Shown here: piece by piece, positions 25,116 to 36,187 of the stretch
How positions within the stretch are numbered: position 1 is the stretch's first letter
Layout of the letters: each line of letters starts with the position of its first letter
Origin: Agapanthus africanus
Lineage: Eukaryota; Streptophyta; Magnoliopsida; Asparagales; Amaryllidaceae
Reading direction: 5' to 3'
DNA: 64,000 bases
NCBI GenBank assembly: GCA_030015575.1
Contig: CM057338.1
Span: 631,400,189-631,464,188, forward strand
Translations under genes and position numbers: made by a program
The notes under the pieces: generated by a model
Told to the model about the DNA's origin: nothing
Database searches by the model: none
The model's input: only the letters and a program-made list of their open reading frames with translations

Positions 25116-27330
25116 TGTTAGTTATATGTATGCCCTAGAGGCCATTACTATACATAGGATGTATATTGTAGTGGATGCTTGGACATATATAGGGATGACT
25201 TTCTTGCTCGATATGATAGTATGCTATCTGGTTACCCTTTACCTTAACGTGTACACTGATTGTCTCTCTGTTACATGTTGGTAAAGCCCTTAGGATGTGT
25301 ACTTGACTACCTGAACTATGATGTGGATCATACTAGTGGAGACATGGTAGTCCATCAGTACATCCTTCAAAGTCCCTAATCGTAGGTGTATCGAGACGGG
25401 GCATCGATATACCAGAGTAGAATAGCGTGTAGCTTCTCGACCCATATAGATGGGCGATGGATGATCCCATATCCATTGGTGTTTGACATCAGATATGATA
25501 TACGGGTGCTCAGTGGAGACTGGGTACACTGGACGGACTCGCCGAGAACTCCCAGATGGTATTATACCTTACGTCAGATGGCAGTTCTCTGGTGACACCG
25601 GTACAGGTTAGTCTGTAGACCCGAGATCGTCATAGAGTCTTGTGTGATTCCCACTGTGCTTTGATTTCCATTATACCACATCCAAGAGGGCGTGCAAAAA
25701 TGTGGCTTTTGGGTACAGTCCCGAATCACATGGAGGCAATGAGCGATAGGAGGGGTTTCGTCTCTCCCGGTATAGGGAGTTGATGTTGCGTTGTGCTCGA
25801 TTGGCTATAACAGGAAGTCCTTGGCCAAGGCTGCTTTAGGGATTTACTGGTAAGTGTTACCAGTAGTTTCTAGACCCGTTATGAGCCTCATATCGACATG
25901 ACTTATCGAGTTATTGGGGTCTGACGTTTACCACCCTTAGGCGAGATATGCGACATATCAGACGAACAGACCGGACTGTACGGTAAGTGTTACTGGTTGG
26001 ATTCACAGGAGTGTAAGCGGGCTTGCTCGTTGATCTTCTGATCGCTCAATACCCGGGTGGCCGTTACGTTTAGCAGATCGCTTGCGGCTTGTGGGTGTTT
26101 GATATGATCATCACCTGCTGCCGGCGTATTGACGAGTCTTTAGAGTCCTACACAGGGGTTTCCTGGCTCAAGCGAAACGAAATAGGAGCGCATATGAGAT
26201 ATGTGCGGGACCGAGAATAATACCAGTATGTGATTCTGTATTCTATTCTCGTGATTCGTATCATCGGTCGGTTATATGTGATATAGCCGGGTTACCGAAT
26301 CAAGTGTTGATTCGATACATTGATACACTTGATATTAGTCGGTTATATGCGATATGACCGGATCATTAAATCAAGTGTTGATTTAATGATTTAATGTATA
26401 ATTATATATTTGATATATTACTTTACATTAACTAGTATTGGTTCACTTAAGATTGATTTTCTCACTTGAATGTGCACATTGTTTATATGTGATATATGCA
26501 AGTGTACAAGTTTGTATCATGCTTGATGATACATACAAGTTGTGTGTATGAGACTTGAACCAAATCAAGGTTAAATTAGGGTTTACTATTTTCTTAACAA
26601 ATAACAAAAGAGTGAGACTTTGGTCAAAGTTATCAAGCTTCATGAAGCTTGATAAATATTGACAAAGTCAACTCTTTTGTCATTTGTTCAAGATATTAGT
26701 TAACCCAACCTTTAACCTAATGCTTTGGTTAATTCTCTACATGAGTTAAGCATGAGTGCTTAACTCAACCATGGTGCCATAAGTAAAAGGATAAGTTTCA
26801 TTTGGATGGATTATCTTTTTATTCTTTCTTCTTCATCATCTTCATCAAGCTTCAAGAAAGCTTGCTACCTCCAATGGTGCCATGAGAAAAAGAGTGAGAA
26901 ATCCAATTCTAAAGTGAACCCACTTCCTATTTCTTCATCCTCTACTACTTGCCATGTAGTATAGGGTGTTCTCTTCACAAAGTTTTTGACCAAGTGAAGG
27001 AATAGCTTGAGTTTGAGTCTCCCCGACGTAGATCATCTTCGGCCTCGAAGTCAACGACCTAGCCCGCTCATTTCTCCGATGAAACCATCGCTAGGGTCCG
27101 GGATCCCGATGATCGCAGCGGAGGGACGTCAACACGGAGCTAAAGAAGTGGAGGACCGGATCTACAAAGGTTGTATTCCCATTCAGTTAGTAGCAAAGTT
27201 GTTTGCTAGCTTTTATTTTCGCCTAATCTCTAGTTAACGATCTTACATAGCGTTGTTAGGCACATAAAAATTTGAATTTGGCATGGTAGATGCCTTGTGG
27301 AACCTCTTGAATGTGTCTAGTAACCCTACA
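25116..27330 (+). repeat. 5' LTR of B2
   Basis: Starts TGTTAGTTATATGTATGCCC, ends GTAACCCTACA, followed by a primer site. Confidence 0.95.
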
Positions 27331-27331
27331 G

Positions 27332-27343
27332 TGGTATCAGAGC
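27332..27343 (+). promoter_or_regulatory. Primer-binding site of B2
   Basis: TGGTATCAGAGC, complementary to initiator-Met tRNA 3' end, one base after the LTR. Confidence 0.92.
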
Positions 27344-27528
27344 CTAGCTAGAGTATTAGGCGATGTGTTTACGAAGTTAAAACTCCGAACGAACCCGAAA
27401 TCGACAAAGAAAACCCCTCTCTGGACATTTTTTAAAATCTGGGATTTTTCTGAATTAAAAATGCCTAAAAAAATAAGCAGGAAATTATAAGAAACACTGT
27501 ACAAAATGACAACTTGTTGAGCCCAAAG

Positions 27529-27577
27529 CGCCGCGGAACCGCGGCACGAGCATGGCTCGTGCGGCGGTTCCGCGGCC
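27529..27577 (+). other. GC-rich leader hairpin of B2
   Basis: CCGCGGAACCGCGGCACGAG and CTCGTGCGGCGGTTCCGCGG pair with a single mismatch. The tip pairs CACGAGC/GCTCGTG, where B1 and B5 have CAGAAGC/GCTTCTG: a paired change on both arms. Confidence 0.85.
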
Positions 27578-29795
27578 ATAGTGTGACGTCACTGCTTTCT
27601 GTTTGCACAGTAATGTTTATTTTTAATTCCCTGATATTTTATGGGTATTTTTATCTGACTCAAGTGTTGAGTATTTTGGGGTTTATTTTGTATTCGTTGA
27701 TTCCATCGGAAATTTTAAATTCGTAATTTTTCGGGATATTTTAGAACATGTTAAAAAGTTCGACCGGATATAAATACCCACTTTTTCCCTGCCGGGAAAT
27801 TTCCAAGTGTTGGATTTTTCCGTAGTTTAAGAACGTTCTAAGTAGTGCAAGTACCGCAATGGACCCTCTAGAAGACAACAAACCTTAACTCGATTATGTG
27901 ACCGTCTTGAACTGCCCTTTGAACCTTAGGGTTTGGGGCAGTACGGCGTGCCACATGTGAGGCGTTGGTTTGACCCTTCTACGGCTGGACCGTTGGTACT
28001 GTGGCATGAAGTGAATGTTTTTAAACATATTTCATGTGTTAAGCTTTTCGGGAAAACTTGGGTGTTTGATTATTCGATCGGAAAGTTTAACATTGTCTTT
28101 TTATCTGGAATGTGATACAATATTTGGAATCCACAAGAAGTTATGAGATAACTGTTTTGAATGTTATAAACATAGCAGTTTAGTCTCAATTGATCGGTTG
28201 CCACGGAATTTTGATGCGATCAAAAGTCCGTCGCAATCACGTAGCGTACGCGGATACTCGCCGGGTAAAACTTAATAGACAGTCATGCCCCATACCCCCG
28301 ACCAAGTGACTGTTGGAGAACCACGTAGCCAAAAGCATCTGTTCGGGTGCTCGTGGCAGCGGTGTTCCGCCTTAGTACACTTCGTCGATGGCATCCGTGG
28401 GTGCGGCCGTCTACTAAAGTTTGCGATGAGCATTCGATCAGCATATCGGGAATCTTGTTGAATTTCCCGACTTGATATTGAAAAGAGTTTTCGATATAGA
28501 GACTAAAATGCGGGGTTTATAACTGTTAGGCATGCGATGTCTAAAGAGGTTGCGGATTCCAACTGTTGTAGTTTTACACTCTCTTTTCTGCGACCGTAAG
28601 TGTGATATGTGATATCGCCGGTTTTGTTGCTATATGTCAACGACAATTGGGATGCTCATATTTACTTACGTTGATGACATGTGATGTTATGTGTTGCTGG
28701 ATATGTTATATTGGATCGTCGTGTTTGAATAGCCGGGGTTTTTTATGTGAGATGAGTGTTTTTCATTTTCATTCATGTAAAAACCTGTATGTAATATTCT
28801 TTTATTGGGGCACTTCCAGGTTGCGGAAGATGTCACCGTTGTTGTATATTATTTTCTTTTCCGCACTAGGATAGACCCAAGGAGGAGAGCACAAGTAACC
28901 GGGTTCTGGAGTCCAGTGGGAGACCAACTCGAGGAGTCGAGTCCGGGTCTCCTAACTCTAGAATTGGTAGGGTTGCTTGCCGCTCCCGTAGGGGTCTAGG
29001 GGTGTGGGTTTGGCTATTCATCACGACCGTGGAATCCGTGTTTTATACTGGCTCGTATTGAAAATACGGACGTCCTAGTATATCCAATATTTCATATGTT
29101 TCTTCTGCTGCGATATCTGTGATGTGATCATTTGATATGTTGTGATGGATACTGTATATAGTACATATGATATATTATATAGATGTTACTTATGTTTTAC
29201 ACCCGCGCTAGCCCTGCCCCGCTCTGCCGTTAGTTACCTAACCTAACGGTGCATGAGGGGACCTCGAGGCGAATGCGGATGGCATAAGTGTACGTCGTAT
29301 TTATCTGTGATATTTAGGTGCTTAAATGATGGGACTTCATTAATATGATTAATGAAAGAAAAGAAACCTAAGATGTTGTGGAATCGAATTTTCAAAACCA
29401 GGTAGCTACAGTTCTTGCTTTGCATCGCGGTGTTCCTTGTAGAACATCCTGCACCTTATTCGATAAGGAAAGCGTCGAGATCCCTTCACCGGGAGTGACC
29501 CCTTTAGCATTAACTGGCAGATGCTACACCCCTCGGTTTGTCTTTTGATTTCTTTTCTAGTTTTTGCTTTGCACAGCGGTATATATGATATATCATGCAC
29601 CTCATTCGATAAGGAAAGGGCCGACGATCCCTTCACCGGGTGTGACCCCTTTAGCAAAACTAGAAAAGCCTAAAAAACACTCCATTTCAAAATTCATTCA
29701 ATTCTACAACGATATCAAATTCATTACGCAATAGGTTTTCAGAAAAACCTGTCATAGCCCTCCGTCATTTCAGATAAGTACTACTTAGTATTCGT

Positions 29796-30009
29796 GCTGC
29801 GGTAGTTTGGCATTCGTCAAGGCGTAGTGTACGGTAGCTAACTAGTATTTATCTTCTTATACATATGATGCAGATTGGATTACGGTATTCGTACGGCGTT
29901 GTTTGGCATTCGTCAAGGGTCGTGCGGGTGGGTTTAATGCAATCAAGAAATGTACGGGTTGAACTTGACTAGCGCACTATGGGTTGTTTGGCATTCGTCA
30001 AGGTCATAG
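29796..30009 (+). other. Three-stem-loop cassette in B2 leader
   Basis: SL1 29796-29828 (GCTGCG...CGTAGT), SL2 29891-29925 (GTACG...CGTGC), SL3 29977-30009 (CTATG...CATAG). All three have the identical tip TTGGC-ATTC-GTCAA, whose loop differs from those in A1 and B1. The lower stems differ from those in A1 and B1 but still pair. Confidence 0.75.
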
Positions 30010-30450
30010 CACGCTAGGGACAAAATTATCGGGAATTTCAAGTGTTGAAATTTGCAATGAGATTGCCTACCTTCTATGAGGTAGTTGGATCCCGATATCC
30101 ACTGCGAGTAATTGTTACTCCTGGGAGAGTTTTACACATTACAATTAACCGATCAAGTAGGTGTCTAGAAAGGTGTCAACGGGGTTACGCCTCTGGGAAA
30201 ATGAGGTTTACTTTAATTAGGTCCGTGCGAAAACACGGGGAACCTCCCTCAAAGTACCGACACTGGCCTAGTTGAAAGATTGGCGAACTTGTAGGGTGTA
30301 ATTAATCCCGGCTAGTCTTTCCTTTTAGGGTTTGAAGGAAAATTTCATAAAAACAGTGGGAGCCATCCTGATTAGATAAAATAATTACCAATCTGATCTT
30401 GCTAGAGCGCACGCAGAGTGTTTTCTTCTCTCTCTCTCCAGGTAGCGACC

Positions 30451-31904
30451 ATGTCACGCCTTAATCAAGATAATAAAACGGATATATTGACCGAACCCGC
30501 TTGTTATACTGAGCTGGGGAACGTTGGTCCCGCTCCAACTTATAAATGTTATAAGACAGAGCAGGAAATTGGGGATTACCAGAATTCCCATGCCGCCCAA
30601 ACGAAGAAAGTGCATGAGATGCATCTCCTTCGGGTGTGTTCATTACAGAGAACTGTTTCTCAGTGTCCTTCACGTCCTGGGTATTTGATACCGGATCAGG
30701 ATCCCACATATGTAAAATATTACATGGGCTACAGAAAGGTAGAGAACTGAGAACGGGTGATAAGTTTCATGAGGCAGAAAACGGTGCAAGTGTTGCAGCC
30801 AAGTCTGTGGGTCACTGTCACCCTGTATTACAAGAATACATTGATTCTGAACAAATGTTATTAGATACCGAATCTGATATACAAAATCATATCAGTCTTT
30901 TTATTAGTAAAGAAGGATATAATTTTGTATTGATTGGATAATGTTTTGAACATTTCCTATATCAAGAGTTGATCGGTTCAGGTACGTTATCTAAAAAGCA
31001 TTGACGTTCTAAATCAAACTACAGTTCTTAGTATATAGAACACATGCAAGTGGAAGAGTTCAGAAATGAACGAGTCCTTCTTGAGGCATTGTAGACTAGG
31101 TCATATCAATGCGATCCGACTGGCTGAAGTTACATTTAGATGCATATTTAAATCAGTTTGAATTTACATCTTGTGAAACTTGCCAGTCATGTCACAGAGA
31201 TAAGATGACCATAGCTCTGGTTATTAGAAACAGAGAAAGAGTTAATGAACTCTTGGGATGTTACATGTTGATGTATGAAGGTCCCCTGTCTACACATGCC
31301 AAGATCGGTTCTTTATAATTCATTAAATTCTCTGATGATCTCTCAAGATTCAGACATATATTCCTGTTGAAACACAAGTCCGAAGCTTTTGAGATATTCA
31401 CAGAATATAAGCTAGAAGTAGAGAACCAAAACGGGTATAAGTATTTTGTCCTATGATGTGATCAGGGAGGAGAATACTTGAGCACGGGATTCCTGGACTA
31501 TTCTAAGAATAAGATTCTCTCTCAGCATTACTCCTCCGTATACACCACAGCACGTCGGTGTATCGGGGCAGAGCAATCACACCCTATATGATATGGTGTG
31601 CTCTATGATGAGTACTACTGAGTTTCCTATTTTCTTTTAGGGAGTAATGCACTTATGAAGTTGCATACCTATTGAATAGTGTTCCGATCAAATCAGTTGC
31701 CTACCACTTCAAATATGATATGGAAAGGGAAGAGCCCATCTCTTAAGTCAGTTAAGATTTGGGGTTGTCCGGCCTATATATAAAAAGCAAAATCCGGACA
31801 AGCTCGAGGCAATGTTAGGACTGTAGAAGTTTGTTGGATATCCCAAGCATTCGCAAGGGAATATCTTCTACCATACCGAGGAACAAAAATGTTTTGTTTC
31901 TCAG
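30451..31904 (+). pseudogene. Degenerate gag-protease-integrase of B2 (5' segment)
   Basis: Starts at ATG 30451 after GCGACC. The open frame runs to 30750, but it covers only a deleted gag and then reads the protease region out of the ancestral frame. It is nearly identical to the matching stretch of B1. Further on come fragments of the pre-integrase motif (HCRLGH, near 31087) and the integrase core, with frameshifts and stops. A1 is inserted after 31909, inside the remnant just downstream of the integrase core; CATGC (31905-31909) is its target duplication. Confidence 0.88.
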
Positions 31905-33327
31905 CATGCTGTTAGTGTATATGCCCTAGAGGCCATTACTGTATCATACTAGTTTGTATATTACTTAATGGATGCTTGGGATATTCACCTTGTATATACA
32001 ATCTTGCTCAAAATAGTAGTATGCTACTTGGTTTGTTTCTACTTCAATGTGTACATGTGTTTATTTTTGTATATCGCCTATACACATTAGTAGAGCCCTT
32101 AGGATCTTTGCTTGATTACCAGCGATGTGATGGCCGTCACACTAGTGGGGCTGGGTAATCTATAAGCACATCCTTATGCAGGTCCCTGGTCGCAGGACTA
32201 TCGAGACAGGGCATCGATACTCCGGAGTAGACCAGCGCATGCGCTTCTCATCCCAGTGTGGGAGACGGTCTGTCCCACAGCCGTCAGTACGTCGTACTTG
32301 AGATAGTATGCGGGTGCTCGTTAGGTTACGGGTACACTGGACAGGACTCGTCGGGAACTGACTAGTTGGTATTATACCTATCGTCAGTTATCAGTTCCCA
32401 GGTGACATGAGTACAGCTTAGTCCGCTGACTTGACACTGTCACTCCGCCTCGATTGTGTTCCCACTGTACTTTGATCACTACCCTACCACGGCTCAAAGG
32501 AGTCGTGCAAACAGGTAGTGGTTGGGTGCAGTCCCGAAGCATTTGGAGGCAGTGACGGTTAGACAGGATTCGTCTCTCCCGGTATTGGGGGTTGACATCG
32601 CGCTGTGTCTAGGAGAGCCATTACACGAGTAGCCCCTGGCCAGGGCAAACGAGATATACTGGTAGGTTTCCAGTGTTATCTCAGGGTGTTTTGGGCTTCG
32701 CTCCGGCACGACTTGTACCGCTATTGGGGGACTGACGTTTACCGCCCCCTAGGCCCGCCATGCAATGTATCAGACGAACAGACCGGACTGTACGGAGAAT
32801 GTCACACTCAGGCTCAGTAGGAGTTCAGATGGGTTTCGCCTCGTCGGTCTTCTTGTCGGCATTACCTGGGGACCGTTACGCACAGCTAGTGCCGCTTGCG
32901 GTCTGTGGTTAAACTCACTGCCAGCGTAGTGTCGAGTCTTTAGAGTCCCACACAGAAAGCTTTTCGCCTTTAGGCAAAAGAGTAGAGGTCGCATGGTATT
33001 GCGACAGGTCGCATGGTTTTGCGACAGGGTTCGGTCACATCCGTGCACTTGTGCACGTACAGTGTCCGGACAGTTTACACTAGCGGGCTTTGGTTTAAGC
33101 CAGATCCTAGTGTACCTTATGGGATTGGATTTATCCAGTTTGCATTCGTGTTCCTCGGAACGCGGATGCGGGTGTGTATGCACAGTTGACAGGGAGGCAG
33201 AGGCTGCGGATTCTCATTAGGGTTGTTGACAGTTGACCGTTGACTATTTGACTTTATGCTCAACCCTAATGAGAATATGATATGTGATTAACTATTATAT
33301 TAATTAAGTATTATGGTGATATGGTTG

Positions 33328-33420
33328 TTGACTTGTTGACTTTTGTTGACTTGTTGACTTTGTTGACTTGTTGACTTTTGTTGACTTGTTGACCGGTTGA
33401 CTAGGCTTGACTAGTTGACC
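33328..33420 (+). promoter_or_regulatory. Array of eleven W-box (TTGACY) motifs in A1 5' LTR
   Basis: Eleven TTGACT/TTGACC motifs in 93 bp, mostly in a TTGTTGACTTGTTGACTT repeat; five more TTGAC cores lie at about 33185-33260. TTGACY is the known W-box bound by WRKY transcription factors, which respond to wounding and pathogens. The array is upstream of the likely transcription start. The 3' LTR has the same array at 41571-41663. Binding is inferred from sequence only. Confidence 0.65.
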
Positions 33421-33423
33421 ATC

Positions 33424-33443
33424 ATGATAACCATGGTTATCAT
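33424..33443 (+). repeat. Perfect 20-nt palindrome in A1 LTR
   Basis: ATGATAACCATGGTTATCAT is its own reverse complement and lies 3 nt after the W-box array. The 3' LTR copy is at 41667-41686. In A3 the symmetry is lost. Confidence 0.7.
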
Positions 33444-33679
33444 TTCATGCCAAAGACTTTTTCTTGCTTGCTCATTTGAGCAAAATGAGTGCATGACATG
33501 ATAAGGTTATGGTTGCTTCTAACCATCACATAAGACTTTTTTGATATGATGAGTTATGATCACTTTGGATTATGAGAGGGTGAAAGACAAAAGAGTTGCT
33601 CATTCTTTCTTACTCATTCTCTCTCTTGTTCTTGAGCTCTCCTCTTGCTCTCACCCTCAACCTCTTGCTCTCTCTCTTG

Positions 33680-33726
33680 ATCTATGGTTCTCTTGTCTCA
33701 TGAGTTGAGAATCAAGAACCATAGAT
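33680..33726 (+). other. LTR stem-loop in A1
   Basis: ATCTATGGTTCT (33680-33691) pairs with AGAACCATAGAT (33715-33726). Inside, TCTCA pairs with TGAGA around a 5-nt loop. The structure recurs in A2 and A3 with altered stem sequence. Confidence 0.65.
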
Positions 33727-34092
33727 AAAATCCCATTCTAAATCATCTCTACTCATTCTAGTTCACTAGGTTTAGCAAACCAAGTGAACTAGTTTCTTCA
33801 AAGAACGAAGAAGGAGCTAAAGGTTGGAGCTTTCAAGTGGATCTATCTTCGGCGTACGGAGACAACGAGAAGGAGCCATCGAACCACCATCGGAGCTTGA
33901 AGAGAAGGAGTTCAAGTTTAGGTATAACCATCTTCATCCGAGTAGCTAAATATCTTTAGCTTAGTATGCTAGTTTTAGTTTAGGTAAAGATCCCGACCTA
34001 GCTTAGTCCATGTTGCCTCTTGCGTTAAAATTTTGATTTTATACCGTTTCCGCCTCCCCGTAAGAACCGGGGGTCGCAACGTGGACTTACAG

Positions 34093-34104
34093 TGGTATCA
34101 GAGC
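34093..34104 (+). promoter_or_regulatory. Primer-binding site of A1
   Basis: TGGTATCAGAGC one base after the LTR; standard copia complement to initiator-Met tRNA. Confidence 0.95.
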
Positions 34105-34300
34105 CTAACTAAACTTAAACTAGCTTGGTAGTAAAGTGTAACGAAGTTCGGAACCGAAAAAAATCCAAAAACCTAACTTTTGCAAAACCTGAGTTTCTGT
34201 TGAAATTTTTTCTGGTCAAAATGAAAAACTTTATACTCCTAAATTCGGCTCAGGGTTTTGTGTGAACACCCATGAAAAACGGTCCACTGTTTCCTTCAAA

Positions 34301-34350
34301 CCGCCGCGCTTCCGCCGCACCAGGTAGGCATTTGCCGCGGAAGTGCCGCG
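34301..34350 (+). other. GC-rich leader hairpin of A1
   Basis: CTTCCGCCGC pairs with GCCGCGGAAG with one mismatch, extended by CGCG/CGCG on the outside. It lies about 209 nt after the primer site. It corresponds in place to the B and C hairpins but differs in sequence. Confidence 0.6.
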
Positions 34351-35479
34351 CTTTGTCGTCTTCTCTGCATCATTTTTCGTGTAGTGTGTGTCTGTGTTGG
34401 TTTTGGGATTTTTGAAATATATTATATGTGCCCAGATTTTCCAGAAAAGAAATTTCCTTTTGGGGTCCTATAATTCCGTATTTTTCCGAACTTCACTGCA
34501 CTTTGACTATGATGGTTATATCTGTGATGTTTGCATGTATTGAACGTCGGCTAATCGCTATAAGTCGATTGGTCGGGGTTATACATGATCTGTAATGTGC
34601 TGGAATGTGTATATAAATATGTTGGATTGTCGCGGGTGAATAGCCGGGGGTTGTGAGACGAGAGTTTTCTTTTCTTGCTATTCATGTAAATTTGTAAATT
34701 GATGTAATAATTATTTGTATGGCCGCACAACCGGGTCGGGGTTGTAGCCGTCATTGTATAATTTCTTTTTACTGTTTTTGCTCCTAGGATAGACCCATGG
34801 AGGGGTGCACAAACTACCGGGTATGCCGAAGTGTCGAGTGGCCTACTCATGGAGATGAGGGAGGTTGCTACGCTTCGGGTACTTGGCGGGTAGTTTGCTG
34901 CACCCGTAGGGGTCTTGGGTGGGGTTTTGGCTATTCACCGCGACCGTGTAATCTGTTTTTGTTACAGGCTCGTACAAATTACAGATTCCTAGTATATCCG
35001 ATGTATTTATCTGTGATCTGAAATGTTTATCATTGCAGTATATCTATATATGATATTATTTAGGCGTTGCTTATGTTTTACAGACGCGCTAGCCCAGCCC
35101 CCGCTCTGTCGTTAGTTAAGTAACCTAACGGGTAATGACGGGGCCCCGTGGCGAATGCGAATGGCATAAGCGTACGTCATATTTTGGTTGTTTTCTGCAA
35201 TGGTAGGATTAAATGATGGGACGCATTAAAAGAACTAATGCAAGAATATCACGCATTAAAAGAACTAATGCAAGATAATAAACCAAGTTAAAGTCGTTGG
35301 AACACTTTCGAAAAACCACTCGGTTCTTTTCAAAAACAAATTTTAAATGCGGAGCTTGAGCCACTCCTTTTAAAAGCTATCTCGTTCCATCGACCATATC
35401 AAGTTCACTACGTTCACGGTTTTGCTAAAACCATCCGTAGCCCTCCGTCGTTTCACATGAATAGTCAATAGTATTCAAG

Positions 35480-35689
35480 CTGTGTATGTTGGCCAAAGTC
35501 AAGGCACAGTGATTGGTAGCTATTGGGTGTTCATGTGTAGCATAGATAGATGCGTTGGTTTGGGACAGTCGTACTGCCATTTTGGCCAAAGTCAAGGGTA
35601 GGTACGGATGGATCCAAATTAACCTGGATAATGACGGGTAGAACTTGACATGTGACTTATGATATTTTGGCCAAAGTCAAGGTCATAAG
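35480..35689 (+). other. Three-stem-loop cassette in A1 leader
   Basis: SL1 35480-35509: CTGTG...CACAG. SL2 35571-35605: GTAC...GTAC. SL3 35656-35689: CTTATGA...TCATAAG. All three share the exact tip TTGGC-CAAA-GTCAA (one G-U pair) followed by GG. The same order and spacing are seen in B1, B2 and C1. Confidence 0.78.
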
Positions 35690-36187
35690 AGCATGGGGCA
35701 AAAATCCACATCGGGAGTTTCATAAGTACTGAAACTTGCTAGATTTGCATACCATTTGGAGTGTGATGATTCTGGTAGGATTCCTTCAGTTTCGTCACGC
35801 AATGATATTTGGATCCCGATCCTACTGTGAGTATATGCTACTCCTCGGGAAATTTCTCACTTAACGATCAATGCTATAAACCTAGTAGGTGCCTAGAAAG
35901 GTGTTAGCGGGGCTACGCCCCCAGGGACAAGAGGTTCTTTAATTAAGGAACTTCGCGAAAGCATTGGAAAACCTCCCTCGAAGTACCGACACCGGCCTGG
36001 CTGAACGGTTAAGCAAGTATTGTACGGTGGGATTGATCCTGACTAATTCTTCCTTTATGGTTTGAGGAGGGATTCGAGAAACAGTGGGAGCCATCCTGTT
36101 TAGACAAACTAAAAACCACTCTAAACTTGCAAGAGCATCATGCTGAGTGTTTCTTCTTCTCTCTCCTAATTGCAGCGACCAATCAAC

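Larger units (their letters stand above)
27344..30450 (+). mobile_element. Untranslated leader of B2
   Basis: About 3.1 kb, collinear with the B1 leader. It contains the GC-rich hairpin, the duplicated GATCCCTTCACCGGG block (29414-29657), the three-stem-loop cassette and a CT-rich run ending in GCGACCATG. A frame at 28602-28874 recurs in other B leaders but carries no known domain. Confidence 0.85.
31910..34091 (+). repeat. 5' LTR of A1
   Basis: 2182 bp, TGTTAGTGTATATGCCC...GTGGACTTACA, followed by the primer site. It contains the TTGAC array, a 20-nt palindrome, a CT-rich run (33600-33680) and a stem-loop (33680-33726). Confidence 0.96.
34105..36187 (+). mobile_element. Untranslated leader of A1
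   Basis: 2.08 kb between primer site and gag. Landmarks are the GC-rich hairpin (34301-34350), a hairpin CGTTAG/CTAACG (35107-35137), the three-stem-loop cassette (35480-35689), a small GGGGC-TAC-GCCCC hairpin near 35911-35924 and a CT-rich stretch before GCAGCGACC. BARE/Angela elements are known for leaders of this length. The tandem repeat of the B and C leaders is not evident here. Confidence 0.88.

Noticed and set aside
32770..33183. 137-codon minus ORF repeated at 41013-41426
   Set aside because: Both copies are in the A1 LTRs and are identical apart from LTR differences; no homology outside LTRs and not kept open in A2 or A3.
33325..33420. Direct repeats resembling a CRISPR array
   Set aside because: Repeat units are only 8-21 bp without unique spacers, in a plant LTR; a promoter repeat array fits better.
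34093..34104. Possible tRNA-derived gene at TGGTATCAGAGC sites
   Set aside because: These are 12-nt primer sites at LTR borders, with no cloverleaf around them.
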